NCBI GenBank assembly: GCA_900539945.1
Contig: UQDV01000025.1
Coordinates: forward strand, 1-39,443
Origin: an uncultured Faecalibacterium sp.
GTDB taxonomy: Bacteria; Bacillota; Clostridia; Oscillospirales; Ruminococcaceae
Reading direction: 5' to 3'
DNA length: 39,443 nucleotides
Shown here: positions 17,058 through 24,688 of the stretch, piece after piece
How positions within the stretch are numbered: the stretch's first letter is position 1
Layout of the letters: each line of letters starts with the position of its first letter
Position numbers and translations under genes: made by a program
Notes under the pieces: generated by a model
The model's database searches: none
What the model saw: only the letters and a program-made list of their open reading frames with translations
What the model was told of the DNA's origin: nothing

Positions 17058-17668
17058 TGCAGAATGAAATGATCCATACCGGCCGGGTGCTGATCGTGGA
17101 GGGCAAATACGATGCCGCCCGCCTTGCGCACCTGACCGATGCCATGATCCTGCTGACGGATGGATTTGGCATTTACAAAGACAAAAAGCGCCAGCAGCTG
17201 TTCAAAGCGCTGGCGCAGAAAAACGGGCTGATCCTGCTGACGGATTCGGATGCGGCGGGCTTCCGCATCCGGAACTACATCACGAATCTGGTGGGCGAAA
17301 AGAATGTGGTGCAGGCCTATGTGCCCGCCATTCATGGCAAGGAAAAGCGCAAGGAGCAGCCCGGCAAGGAAGGTTTGCTGGGGGTGGAAGGTGTGGAGGA
17401 TGCCATCGTTCTGCAGGCTCTGCGGGATGCCCTCGGGGCTGAGGCAGGCGCAGCGCCTGCCCGCCCGGAAGGTCGGCAGATCACCTACACGGACCTGTAC
17501 GAATGGGGGCTCTCCGGCAAGCCGGGCAGCGCAGAGCGCAAGGCAAAGCTACTGAACGCACTGGGCCTGCCGCCGCGCCTTTCCAAAAGGGAGCTGGTCG
17601 AGGCGCTGAACCGGCTGTACACCTTTGAGCAGCTGGACGAGATCCAGGCAAGCGCGCTGACCGAATAA
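17054..17668 (+). CDS. Toprim-domain protein, RNase M5-like (DUF4093)
   Basis: 204 residues. The Toprim domain occupies about 1-110, with the catalytic glutamate in VEGKYDA (about 15-21) and the DxD pair in LLTDSDAAG (about 66-74), followed by GVEGVEDAI. This matches RNase M5, which matures 5S rRNA, plus a C-terminal extension of the DUF4093 kind. Whether it really cleaves 5S precursor is not shown. GGGAG lies 6 nt before ATG 17054; the start overlaps the holA stop, so translation is coupled. A terminator closes the operon. Confidence 0.85.
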   Translation: MMQNEMIHTGRVLIVEGKYDAARLAHLTDAMILLTDGFGIYKDKKRQQLFKALAQKNGLILLTDSDAAGFRIRNYITNLVGEKNVVQAYVPAIHGKEKRKEQPGKEGLLGVEGVEDAIVLQALRDALGAEAGAAPARPEGRQITYTDLYEWGLSGKPGSAERKAKLLNALGLPPRLSKRELVEALNRLYTFEQLDEIQASALTE

Positions 17669-17679
17669 GGATTCCGAGA

Positions 17680-17719
17680 CCGGCACAGGAGAAATGTTTC
17701 ACTCCTGCGCCGGTTTTTT
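17680..17719 (+). terminator. intrinsic terminator after the RNase M5-like gene
   Basis: A 12-bp stem with one A-C mismatch (17680-17691 with 17702-17713), a 10-nt loop and T6. It overlaps the last codons of the convergent sigma factor gene. Confidence 0.85.
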
Positions 17720-18412
17720 GTCCCAATGCTGGCGCAGCTGGCACAGCGCGTGGCTTTCCAGACGGGACACATAGCTGCGGCTGATGCCCAGCAGCCCGGC
17801 GGTCTCCAGCTGGGTCAGGGGCGGCTGCCCGGCCAGCCCGTACCGCAGCAGCAGGATCTGCCGCTCCCGCGCGGGCAGCATTTCCAGCAGCTGCCGCACC
17901 CGGAGCAGGTCTGCCTTCTTCTCACAGCATTCCTCCATGCAAAAGCTGTCCTGTATCACGTCCGCTAAGGTCAGCGCCGAGTCCCCGTCTGCCTCCAAGG
18001 TTTCCTGTAAGGAGACGGTCTGCCCGCTCTTGCGCTCCCGCCGGAACTGCATCCGGATCTCGTTTTCGATGCACCGGCTGGCATAGGTGGAGAACCGCGC
18101 CCGGCGGGTGGAGTCGAAGGTGTCCACTGCTTTCACCAGCCCGATGGTGCCGATGGAGACCAGGTCCTCCTGGTCGCCGGGGAGGGCGTAGTATTTTTTG
18201 ACGATGTGTGCGACCAGACGCAGATTGTGCCGGATGAGCTTTTCGCGTGCAGCGGCATCCCCGGCGCGCAGGGCGCTGAAGGCGGCAGCCTCCTCCCGGG
18301 CTGTGAGCGGACGCGGAAAACAGCCGCTTTCCAGATGGAGCGCCAGAAACAGAAATTTTGTGGCGAAAAATTGCAGCAAGGTCAGCAGCACACGATATCC
18401 CTCCCGGTACAT
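17699..18412 (-). CDS. sigK: sporulation-type sigma factor, SigK-like
   Basis: 237 residues from ATG 18412, close to the 241 of Bacillus pro-sigma-K. A hydrophobic N-terminal stretch (VLLTLLQFFATKFLFLAL) resembles the pro-sequence removed during sporulation. Region 2 is clear (HNLRLVAHIVKKYY, DLVSIGTIGLVKAVDTFD, FSTYASRCIENEIRMQFRR), and region 4 ends with the helix-turn-helix LLGISRSYVSRLES. A longer reading frame reaches GTG 18484, but neither start has a good ribosome-binding site. Sigma-K directs late mother-cell genes. If the host is Faecalibacterium, which is not known to sporulate, the gene is either a relic or has another job; that is inference. Confidence 0.88.
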   Translation of the reverse strand: MYREGYRVLLTLLQFFATKFLFLALHLESGCFPRPLTAREEAAAFSALRAGDAAAREKLIRHNLRLVAHIVKKYYALPGDQEDLVSIGTIGLVKAVDTFDSTRRARFSTYASRCIENEIRMQFRRERKSGQTVSLQETLEADGDSALTLADVIQDSFCMEECCEKKADLLRVRQLLEMLPARERQILLLRYGLAGQPPLTQLETAGLLGISRSYVSRLESHALCQLRQHWDKKPAQE

Positions 18413-18535
18413 AGTTGTTAGATGGTATGAGCAAGGGCGCGGATAGATGCCGGAGGGCGCGGCAGGAGAGCGTTTGCAAGGCACAGGCAGAAGCTATCGT
18501 GAAATTTAAGCCGATCTATGATTGATGCCGAGACC

Positions 18536-18558
18536 GCCCGAACGAAAAATGTTCGGGC
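18536..18558. other. hairpin upstream of sigK
   Basis: A perfect 8-bp stem (GCCCGAAC/GTTCGGGC) with a 7-nt loop and only a weak T-stretch after it. It could separate the divergent sigK and small membrane protein genes. Its role is not clear. Confidence 0.5.
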
Positions 18559-18605
18559 ATTTCTCATATATTCTAAAGTTGCGGTAGAAGTGTACACAAG
18601 TTTTA

Positions 18606-18614
18606 TGGTATAAT
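18606..18614 (+). promoter_or_regulatory. extended -10 promoter of the small membrane protein
   Basis: TGGTATAAT, a perfect -10 with an extended TG. No good -35 lies at 17 bp; TGTACA at 18591-18596 is a short palindrome in the spacer. Confidence 0.65.
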
Positions 18615-18663
18615 TTGAATACGAAAACTGAGCGATAAATCGGAAGTTGTGGAGGAAACAAAC

Positions 18664-18834
18664 GTGGAAGATAATAAATCAACGAATGTCAAGAAAACGG
18701 TAAAATCAGGAATAACTTTTGGAAGTGCATTAGCTATGGTTATTAGTTATACAACGTGGAAGTCTGTCGGTTGGGCGATTTTTCATGGATTACTTAGCTG
18801 GGTATATGTCATATATTTCCTTTTGCGTTACTAA
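18664..18834 (+). CDS. small membrane protein of unknown function
   Basis: 56 residues from GTG 18664, with GGAGGA 7 nt before it; an in-frame GTG at 18649 overlaps that site. A short charged, Asn/Lys-rich N-terminus leads into two hydrophobic stretches, FGSALAMVISYTTW and IFHGLLSWVYVIYFLL, probably a membrane hairpin. Small proteins of this pattern occur in many Firmicutes without a known function. The gene is AT-rich compared with the surrounding chromosome, and it opens the AT-rich island that runs to about 20050. Confidence 0.7.
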   Translation: MEDNKSTNVKKTVKSGITFGSALAMVISYTTWKSVGWAIFHGLLSWVYVIYFLLRY

Positions 18835-19158
18835 ATTCCTGTTAGGCGAACTGATAAAATCCCTTTAGGAGCTAAAACGCGCACTTCTATATTCTCTATC
18901 GAGAGTAGTGCGTCCTGCGGAGCTTCATTCCCAGTCAGCAGGAGAAAACTGCCCGACCGAGAATGCTTCGTCACTTTGCTCCGTCAAGGGAGCTACACTC
19001 CCTTACGACGCTAAAGCGGCTATCCCTTGTGGACTTGCCGTCCGAAAACGATTTTAACAAACCGTTCGCCGCCGGCAAGTTTGAAAAAGGACAGTTATGC
19101 ACTGGAAAACATATCTGCAACTTGAAGTTGACAAAGTGCATTTCCCGAAAGATAGATA
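18835..19158. other. non-coding AT-rich stretch, possible remnant of mobile DNA
   Basis: About 320 bp with no credible gene. It contains short inverted repeats, for example CGCTAAAGCG at about 19008-19017, an imperfect hairpin near 18877-18912 and GGGAG/CTCCC near 18988-19002. The composition differs from the flanks. The texture recalls non-coding regions of mobilizable elements, but there is no relaxase, integrase or direct repeat, so this is only a suggestion. Confidence 0.35.
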
Positions 19159-19181
19159 ATGACACCTTGCTTTGGTAGAAT
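19128..19181 (+). promoter_or_regulatory. candidate promoters of the XRE membrane regulator
   Basis: A perfect TTGACA (19128-19133) has only weak -10 matches at usual spacing. An extended -10, TGGTAGAAT (19173-19181), lies closer to the gene and may be the true one. Confidence 0.4.
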
Positions 19182-19212
19182 TATGCTATCAAAACCAAAG
19201 GAGGTATCACCT

Positions 19213-19995
19213 ATGAATTTAGGAGAAAAAATTTACAAACTCAGAAAAGAAAAAGGTCTGTCTCAAGAAGCTCTTGCAGAGTTTGTGGGAACAACCCGAC
19301 AAGCAATCAGCAAATGGGAGAATAATCAAGGATATCCAGAAACAGAAAAACTGCTGTTGCTTTCAAATGTCTTTGAGGTATCCATTGACTTTCTGCTGAA
19401 AGATGAAAAAACGGAAAGTAGTGCAGATGAAAAAGGCTATTATGTAAGCAGAGAAATGGCTGTTGGCTATATCGCCAACGAGAAAAAGACTTGCAAATAT
19501 TTTGGTGCTGGATTCGCCTTGTTTGCTTTAGCTGGAATACCCTACACCGTGTTTCAGACAACGACTGCATGGAAAGTGTTGGGTATGTCCATTTGCATAC
19601 TTGCAGGAATTATTGCTCTTGTGGTTTCAATGTTCATTTCAAAAGATGAATACACAATTTTGAAAAAAGAGAGTTTGCTTTTTGATTATGAATTTCTAAA
19701 GGTACTAACTGACGAATATCGTTCCATGAAGAAAAAGAACATGGTTGTTGCTATCCCTTGCACAGTTCTGTTCATCATAGGTCTTTTGACACTCGCTATT
19801 ACCGTTCGAGGAATAATTCCATGGACACACTATCATTCGCTTGTCTTTTTAGGATTGTCAGTCGGATTATTCGGCTTTGTATATTCTGCTGGAACTATGG
19901 AGGCGTATGAGATTTTAGTCCATAACGAGAAATATTCAAATAGCTTCTGGTTTAAGGTTAAGCGAAAAGCAAAATTAAAAATCGACAAATGGTAA
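19213..19995 (+). CDS. XRE-family regulator with C-terminal membrane segments
   Basis: 260 residues. Residues about 4-62 form an XRE/Cro-type helix-turn-helix ([27 protein letters not shown], recognition part [10 protein letters not shown]). The rest has about four hydrophobic segments ([51 protein letters not shown] and [13 protein letters not shown]). It is therefore a DNA-binding domain tied to the membrane, a layout seen in Firmicutes regulators that may sense the envelope or a ligand. AAAGGAGG precedes ATG 19213. The gene is strongly AT-rich with different codon choice from its neighbours, consistent with acquisition. Its target is unknown. Confidence 0.85.
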   Translation: MNLGEKIYKLRKEKGLSQEALAEFVGTTRQAISKWENNQGYPETEKLLLLSNVFEVSIDFLLKDEKTESSADEKGYYVSREMAVGYIANEKKTCKYFGAGFALFALAGIPYTVFQTTTAWKVLGMSICILAGIIALVVSMFISKDEYTILKKESLLFDYEFLKVLTDEYRSMKKKNMVVAIPCTVLFIIGLLTLAITVRGIIPWTHYHSLVFLGLSVGLFGFVYSAGTMEAYEILVHNEKYSNSFWFKVKRKAKLKIDKW

Positions 19996-20051
19996 CACAC
20001 AATAACTAAATATCAAAAAACTGACCGTTGACTTGATATGCTACCCCTACC

Positions 20052-20270
20052 ATGGCAAACGGTGATTATGACTACTTCGGCAAAGGTGATGCGGGCTATG
20101 CCCAGTACATGACGGCGTTCAACCGCAACTTCGGCGGCTCGTCCGGCGGCGGTGGTGGTGGCGGAAACCACAACAACAATGGCGGTGGCGGCGGGGACGG
20201 CAGCGGGTGCGGCTGCCTGATCGCTATTGCAGTGGTCGTGGTGCTGATCCTGATCGTCTTGGGTGGCTGA
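20052..20270 (+). CDS. small glycine-rich protein with C-terminal membrane anchor
   Basis: 72 residues. The N-terminal part (MANGDYDYFGKGDAGYAQYM) is polar. It is followed by a Gly/Asn-rich linker with runs of seven and five glycines, then CGC and a strongly hydrophobic end (LIAIAVVVVLILIVL). It resembles a tail-anchored or C-terminally anchored small protein. No Shine-Dalgarno site lies before the ATG, and an in-frame stop (20034-20036) excludes a longer form. The coding part is GC-rich while the DNA just upstream is AT-rich. The island may therefore end here and have replaced its control region. Function unknown. Confidence 0.6.
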   Translation: MANGDYDYFGKGDAGYAQYMTAFNRNFGGSSGGGGGGGNHNNNGGGGGDGSGCGCLIAIAVVVVLILIVLGG

Positions 20271-20273
20271 ATC

Positions 20274-20317
20274 AATCCCTGCAGGTGAAACACAGGTTTT
20301 CCCTGTGGGGATTTTTT
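20274..20317 (+). terminator. intrinsic terminator after the glycine-rich protein
   Basis: An inner 6-bp hairpin (CACAGG/CCTGTG, 20291-20307) followed by T6; an alternative longer pairing joins 20274-20285 with 20302-20313. Confidence 0.75.
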
Positions 20318-20325
20318 GAATCCGC

Positions 20326-20354
20326 TTGTAGAAAGCAACGGTCTATGGTAGGAT
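20326..20354 (+). promoter_or_regulatory. promoter of the isochorismatase-family gene
   Basis: TTGTAG (20326-20331), 17 bp, then TAGGAT (20349-20354) inside an extended TGGTAGGAT. Confidence 0.55.
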
Positions 20355-20384
20355 GAAACCAAAGATACACAGGAGGGCTTATAC

Positions 20385-20912
20385 ATGGTTTTACTGGTTG
20401 TGGATACACAGAAAGGTATCGTGGATGAACGCCTGTATGCGTTTGAAAAGTTTGTCAGCAACATCAGGAAACTAATCCGGACTGCCCGCGAACAGGGAAT
20501 CGAGGTCGTCTATGTCCAGCATGACGATGGGCCCGGTACAGGCTTTTCCATCGGGGACGATGAATTTGAGGTCTATTCCGGGTTTGCACCGCTGCTGACT
20601 GAAAAACGGTTCGCCAAAACCGTATGCAGTGCGTTCAAAAAAGAAAGCGGTCTGCTGGAATATCTGACAGAAAAGGGCGAAAAAGATGTGATGGTCTGCG
20701 GCATCATGACCGACTTCTGCATCAATGCAACGGTGGAGGCGGGCTTTGAGCATGGTCTGCACATGATCGTTCCTGCCTATGCAAATTCCACGCAGGACAA
20801 CGAGTATATGACAGGGGAGCAGAGCTACCACTATTACAATGAATTCCTCTGGCCGGACCGCTATGCCGATTGTGTGCCCATGGACAAGGCACTGGAGCTG
20901 CTCAAAAAGTGA
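20385..20912 (+). CDS. isochorismatase-family cysteine hydrolase
   Basis: 175 residues with the family's catalytic triad: Asp7 (VVDTQ), Lys78 (FAKTVCSAF) and Cys112 ([15 protein letters not shown]). Members include nicotinamidases, isochorismatases and ureido-hydrolases; the substrate cannot be read from the sequence. Shortly after the active-site region, [11 protein letters not shown] is the usual conserved strand. An AGGAGG site precedes ATG 20385. The macrodomain gene begins 10 nt after its stop, so the two are very likely one operon. A nicotinamide-related substrate would fit a macrodomain partner, but that is inference. Confidence 0.88.
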   Translation: MVLLVVDTQKGIVDERLYAFEKFVSNIRKLIRTAREQGIEVVYVQHDDGPGTGFSIGDDEFEVYSGFAPLLTEKRFAKTVCSAFKKESGLLEYLTEKGEKDVMVCGIMTDFCINATVEAGFEHGLHMIVPAYANSTQDNEYMTGEQSYHYYNEFLWPDRYADCVPMDKALELLKK

Positions 20913-20922
20913 GGTGTTTACA

Positions 20923-21441
20923 ATGATTTCTGAAAAAGTAAAAAATCAGATTCAAGTGGTGCAGGGTGATATTACCAACCTGGACTGTGACGGCATCGTG
21001 AATGCGGCCAATCGCAGTCTGCTGGGTGGCGGCGGTGTGGATGGTGCCATCCACCGGGCAGCAGGGCCGGAACTGTTGGCGGAGTGCCGCACGCTGCACG
21101 GCTGCCGCACCGGAGAAGCAAAAATCACCAAGGGCTACCGGTTGAAAGCAAAGTATATCATTCATACAGTGGGGCCGATTTATTCCGGCACAGCAGAGGA
21201 TGCTGCGCGGCTGGCGGACTGCTACCGCAATTCGCTGGACCTTGCCAAAGAGTATGAACTCCACAGCATTGCCTTCCCGGCAATTTCGACCGGCGTGTAT
21301 GGCTACCCGCTGGAAGATGCCACGGAGATTGCGGTCAAAACAGTGGCGCAGTGGCTGGAAGCACATGCGGATTACGTAATGCAGGTGATTTTCTGCTGCT
21401 TCGATGCCCGGACGGAGCGGGTGTATCAGGCAAGGCTGTAA
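20923..21441 (+). CDS. macrodomain protein, O-acetyl-ADP-ribose deacetylase-like (YmdB/MacroD type)
   Basis: 172 residues, a stand-alone macrodomain. The ADP-ribose-binding elements are complete: GDIT at about 15-18, VNAAN at about 26-30, the catalytic loop [12 protein letters not shown] at about 33-44, and STGVYGYP at about 126-133. This set is typical of the MacroD class, which hydrolyses O-acetyl-ADP-ribose and removes ADP-ribose from acidic side chains. GAGGTG precedes ATG 20923, overlapping the end of the isochorismatase-family gene. A second, divergent macrodomain is encoded 7 kb downstream. Confidence 0.93.
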   Translation: MISEKVKNQIQVVQGDITNLDCDGIVNAANRSLLGGGGVDGAIHRAAGPELLAECRTLHGCRTGEAKITKGYRLKAKYIIHTVGPIYSGTAEDAARLADCYRNSLDLAKEYELHSIAFPAISTGVYGYPLEDATEIAVKTVAQWLEAHADYVMQVIFCCFDARTERVYQARL

Positions 21442-21459
21442 CCGGAAGAGGTGTGAGAG

Positions 21460-22542
21460 ATGGGCTTTTTCAAAAAGCTGTTTACAGGGATCGGGTTTGC
21501 GGCAGGTTTTCTGTTCTTCGGATGCTTGTCAGTGATTGTGTATGCGTCCCGCGGGCGGCATAAGCCCCGTCATCGGCGCAGCAGCTTTTGGAATACGCTG
21601 GAACGCTATCTGATTTTTTCGTGGATCTGTGATGGTGTGCGCAGCAGCCGGAAACGAGCGGAAAAGTCCTATTATCAGCGCACAGGCAGCGATTTCTGGC
21701 AGACGCAGACACGGGTTCGACCGGAAAATGTTAAAAATGCTGTTCCTGCGGTGAAAACACCAAGGCCGGAAGCGAAAAACACGAGCACAGGTGCAACGCG
21801 GTCGGTAAAACCAAAGAGAACGGAGCGCCCTTCTGCGGCACAGAAAGCATCGGCAGCACAAAGCAGCGTCCAAAATGTGTCGGTGCCGACTGTACTAGGG
21901 CAAAACGTTTCAGAGGCTGACGCAAAAAAGCACGGCGAACGGTCAAAGCCTAAGCCAGAGCCCAAGCAGGAGCATACTGCACAACAGCCAGAAGCCAAAG
22001 AAGTACATCAAAAGTCTGCACAGCAATTGGAAGCAGAGCGGCAGCAGAAACTGGAAAATCTGCGTGCTGCAATGCAAAAACAGATTTGCACGATTCATGC
22101 AGATGTGGAACTTCCGGCCAACGGTCAGAATGACAGCGAGGCAGTGGAGCAGAAATTGCACCTTCTGCTCTACAAGGCGGCATTGCCGGAGAACGTCCTG
22201 AATCGGGCACTGGACGAGCTTCGGACGGAGCGCAGACGGCAAAAGGCAGAGTATCAGGGGGCACCGTTTGCGGATGTGTTTCTGGTGAACCTGATTTTAT
22301 CCGATGAGGACAGTGAACGGGCCTGCATCGTGGATGTGGGGGATACTGGCATGAGCTATGTCATTCCGTGGGGCAGCATCCCGAAAGACCTGCAGGAACC
22401 GCTGCACCGCTATGTATCGGAAGCGGAAGGAAAGCTCTGCGGCTACTGCAAGGAAGAACTCTGCAACAGTGAAAGCGGCAGGATGGTCGTGGAACTGTAT
22501 CTTGGTAAACAGGATGGGCATGGCTCCCGAATCCTGTACTGA
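21460..22542 (+). CDS. membrane-anchored protein of unknown function
   Basis: 360 residues. Residues about 8-30 form a membrane segment (GIGFAAGFLFFGCLSVIVYA) followed by a strongly basic patch (SRGRHKPRHRRS). The middle, about 80-200, is a low-complexity Lys/Ala/Glu/Pro/Gln linker, partly with coiled-coil character (AEAERQQKLENLRAAM-like). The C-terminal domain, about 205-360, is folded-looking and acidic. It ends with a CGYCKEELC cluster (about 329-337) that could bind metal. I recognise no family. GAGGTG precedes the ATG. The gene follows the macrodomain gene by 18 nt and precedes sfsA by 14 nt, so it is within an operon. Confidence 0.75.
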   Translation: MGFFKKLFTGIGFAAGFLFFGCLSVIVYASRGRHKPRHRRSSFWNTLERYLIFSWICDGVRSSRKRAEKSYYQRTGSDFWQTQTRVRPENVKNAVPAVKTPRPEAKNTSTGATRSVKPKRTERPSAAQKASAAQSSVQNVSVPTVLGQNVSEADAKKHGERSKPKPEPKQEHTAQQPEAKEVHQKSAQQLEAERQQKLENLRAAMQKQICTIHADVELPANGQNDSEAVEQKLHLLLYKAALPENVLNRALDELRTERRRQKAEYQGAPFADVFLVNLILSDEDSERACIVDVGDTGMSYVIPWGSIPKDLQEPLHRYVSEAEGKLCGYCKEELCNSESGRMVVELYLGKQDGHGSRILY

Positions 22543-22556
22543 AAATGGAGTAAAGA

Positions 22557-23222
22557 TTGAAATACAGAGAAATCGCAGACGGCATTTTTGTTGACCGTCC
22601 CAACCGCTTTATTGCCCATGTAGAAGTGAATGGAGCAGTGGAAACCGTCCATGTCAAGAACACCGGGCGGTGCAAAGAGCTATTGCTGCCCGGCACGGCG
22701 GTTCGGCTGGAAGTGTCGGATAACCCGAAACGCAAAACAAAATACGACCTTGTGGCGGTACACAAGCAGGGCCTTGGCTGGGTCAATATGGACAGTCAGG
22801 CACCTAACAAGGTAGTAGGAGAGTGGCTTGCAAAACAGGGCTACGACTATATCAGGCCGGAATTCACCTATGGGAAGTCCCGCATCGACTTTTATATGGA
22901 AAAGGGCGAGCAAAAGTATCTGATGGAAGTCAAAGGCTGCACACTGGAAGTGGACGGTATCGGCTATTTCCCGGATGCACCCACCGAGCGCGGTGTGAAG
23001 CACCTGCACGAGCTGGCACAGGCACAACGGAAGGGATATCAATGCGCTGTGGCCTTTGTGATTCAGATGGAAGGCATCACCGAGGTGCGGCCAAATGTCA
23101 GCACACAGCCGGAGTTTGGCACGGCACTGGCCGAAGCAAAGGCTGCAGGTGTGCAAGTGATGTTTTTGCTCTGCCATGTAGGGCGGGATAGCTTGGAAAT
23201 CGTGGAGCAGAGGGAAGGCTGA
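22557..23222 (+). CDS. sfsA: SfsA family protein (sugar fermentation stimulation protein homologue)
   Basis: 221 residues, the family's usual length of about 230. Conserved segments are RFIAHVEVNG near the start, HVKNTGRCKELLLPG (about 32-46), SRIDFYME followed by MEVKGCTLE, and FPDAPTERGVKHLHEL (about 141-156). SfsA has an N-terminal OB-like fold and a PD-(D/E)xK nuclease-like domain. E. coli SfsA was linked to maltose gene expression, but its real role is not settled. The start is a TTG at 22557 with TGGAG 6 nt upstream. A perfect 16-bp palindrome, CTGAAAAATTTTTCAG (23219-23234), covers its stop codon. Confidence 0.93.
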   Translation: MKYREIADGIFVDRPNRFIAHVEVNGAVETVHVKNTGRCKELLLPGTAVRLEVSDNPKRKTKYDLVAVHKQGLGWVNMDSQAPNKVVGEWLAKQGYDYIRPEFTYGKSRIDFYMEKGEQKYLMEVKGCTLEVDGIGYFPDAPTERGVKHLHELAQAQRKGYQCAVAFVIQMEGITEVRPNVSTQPEFGTALAEAKAAGVQVMFLLCHVGRDSLEIVEQREG

Positions 23223-23242
23223 AAAATTTTTCAGAAAACCTC

Positions 23243-23273
23243 TTGACCCTGACGCAGCGTCATAGCGTATACT
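23243..23273 (+). promoter_or_regulatory. MerR-type promoter with 19-bp spacer and dyad operator
   Basis: TTGACC (23243-23248) and TATACT (23268-23273) are separated by 19 bp. The spacer holds a perfect dyad, TGACGC-A-GCGTCA (23250-23262). Long spacers with a dyad are the hallmark of promoters activated by MerR regulators, which twist the DNA to realign the boxes. The gene just downstream encodes a MerR protein, so autoregulation is likely. Confidence 0.88.
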
Positions 23274-23300
23274 GTGGCTGTCGCAAGGGAGGACAGCAAG

Positions 23301-24026
23301 ATGATGACAGTGAACGAAGTGAGCAAGCGGACCGGAGTGAGCATCCGGACCCTGCAATATTACGATAAAATCGGTCTGCTGCGCGCGGCGGGCCGTACCG
23401 AAGCAGGCTATCGGCTGTATGACGATGCCGCGCTGGAACGTTTGCAGCAGATCTTATTGTTCCGGGAACTGGAATTTCCGCTGAAGGACATCCAGAAAAT
23501 CGTGGAGAATCCTGCTTTTGACCGGCAGAAAGCACTGGAACAGCAGATCACACTTCTGACATTGAAAAAGCAGCATCTTGAAGATCTGATCGGCCTTGCG
23601 CAGAAAATTCGATCCACAGGAGGAATGGTTATGGACTTTACCGCATTTGATACGCAGAAGATCAAAAAGTATACCGAGCAGGCCAAAAATGAATGGGGCG
23701 AAACGCCGGAATACAAAGAGTTTGAGGAAAAAACTGCCCATAAGACCGAGAAAGAAGTCAAGGACATGAGCAGTCAGCTGATGGACATCGTGGCGGCATT
23801 CGGCGGGATGCAAAGCAAAGACCCGGCGGACTCTGAAGTGCAGGCACAGGTGAAGAAGCTGCAGGAGTTTATCACAGAGCACTACTATAACTGTTCCAAG
23901 GTGATCCTGAATCAGCTGGGGCAGATGTATGGGGCAGGCGGAGCATTTACGGAAAACATCAATGCTGTCGGTGGTGCCGGTGCCGCAGAATTTGCGCAGA
24001 AAGCCATTGAGATTTATTGCAAGTGA
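23301..24026 (+). CDS. MerR-family regulator with TipAS-type ligand domain
   Basis: 241 residues. The N-terminal winged helix (about 1-70) is typical (MTVNEVSKRTGVSIRTLQYYDKIGLL, here MTVNEVSKRTGVSIRT then LQYYDKIGLL) with the second wing RLYDDAALERLQQI. A dimerisation helix follows at about 75-110. The C-terminal half, about 120-241, resembles the TipAS domain, a helical pocket that binds drugs in TipA-like regulators (HYYNCSKVILNQLGQMY). ATG 23301 was chosen because AAGGGAGG ends 8 nt before it and an upstream GTG overlaps the promoter. The protein probably activates its own promoter on binding an inducer, perhaps a drug or other stress compound; which is unknown. Confidence 0.92.
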   Translation: MMTVNEVSKRTGVSIRTLQYYDKIGLLRAAGRTEAGYRLYDDAALERLQQILLFRELEFPLKDIQKIVENPAFDRQKALEQQITLLTLKKQHLEDLIGLAQKIRSTGGMVMDFTAFDTQKIKKYTEQAKNEWGETPEYKEFEEKTAHKTEKEVKDMSSQLMDIVAAFGGMQSKDPADSEVQAQVKKLQEFITEHYYNCSKVILNQLGQMYGAGGAFTENINAVGGAGAAEFAQKAIEIYCK

Positions 24027-24131
24027 GCCCGAAAACGCTTTGCGTGATTCAGTCACAGAAATCATAAATAGGAAATGTTATCATATAGATACAAGAAACA
24101 CACCGATAACATTCCAATGGAGGATTTCGAT

Positions 24132-24509
24132 ATGAAGGCAAAGTTTTACATCTGCAATCACTGTGGCAACCTCGTCACTACCATCCATAACGCAGGCGTT
24201 CCGCTGGTCTGCTGCGGGGAGAAGATGAAAGAGCTGGTTCCCAATACGGTGGAAGCCAGCGGCGAGAAGCATCTGCCGGTGGCAGAGCTTTCCGGCAGTC
24301 GTCTCACGGTCACGGTGGGCGCGGTGGAGCACCCCATGGCGGATGTTCACTATATTCAGTGGATTTTTGTGGAGACTGAGAACGGCGGGCAGATCCGCTA
24401 TCTGAATCCGGGGCGGGCTCCCAACGCGGTGTTTGAACTGGGAAGTGAAAAGCCGGTGGCTGTTTACGCATACTGCAATCTGCATGGGCTCTGGATGACG
24501 AAACTCTGA
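24132..24509 (+). CDS. dfx: desulfoferrodoxin (superoxide reductase)
   Basis: 125 residues. An N-terminal rubredoxin-like Fe(Cys)4 domain shows CNHCG and VCCG cysteines (about 8-29). The catalytic domain shows the non-haem iron ligands: EKHLPV (Glu/His, about 45-50), HPM and VHYIQW (about 68-76), and the C-terminal YCNLHGLW (Cys/His, about 114-121). It reduces superoxide to peroxide without making oxygen, an anaerobe's defence. GGAGG lies 8 nt before ATG 24132. It follows the MerR gene by about 105 nt and could be in its regulon, but has no obvious second MerR dyad. A strong terminator follows. Confidence 0.95.
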   Translation: MKAKFYICNHCGNLVTTIHNAGVPLVCCGEKMKELVPNTVEASGEKHLPVAELSGSRLTVTVGAVEHPMADVHYIQWIFVETENGGQIRYLNPGRAPNAVFELGSEKPVAVYAYCNLHGLWMTKL

Positions 24510-24522
24510 TATAATCAATGCA

Positions 24523-24557
24523 AACGGGGAGTGATTTGATGTCACTCCCCGTTTTTT
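24523..24557 (+). terminator. intrinsic terminator after desulfoferrodoxin
   Basis: A perfect 12-bp stem (24523-24534 with 24542-24553), a 7-nt loop and a T6 tract. Confidence 0.92.
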
Positions 24558-24653
24558 GATGAGAACTTTATGCGGTTCTTTTGGTTCGGAACTGTGTATA
24601 AATGGGATGGATAAAATGAGCGGTTTTGCTGCAAAAACAGTATGTTTTAGTGC

Positions 24654-24682
24654 TTTACAGTAATGAAAACACTTGCTATAAT
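24654..24682 (+). promoter_or_regulatory. strong promoter of the RNA candidate
   Basis: TTTACA (24654-24659), 17 bp and a perfect TATAAT (24677-24682), followed by a non-coding transcript region. Confidence 0.8.
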
Positions 24683-24688
24683 ATCGCC

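Noticed and set aside
18835..19158. An intact integrative or mobilizable element.
   Set aside because: No relaxase, integrase, transposase or flanking direct repeat is present, so only a remnant is suggested.
20150..20210. A CRISPR or tandem-repeat array suggested by GGC/GGT triplets.
   Set aside because: The repeats encode glycine runs within one small protein; there are no spacers.
23219..23234. The palindrome over the sfsA stop codon as a strong terminator.
   Set aside because: It is perfect but mostly A-T pairs with no loop and no separate U-tract; it is noted under sfsA only.
23274..23300. GTG 23274 as start of the MerR gene.
   Set aside because: It directly follows the -10 box, so it would lie at or before the transcription start.
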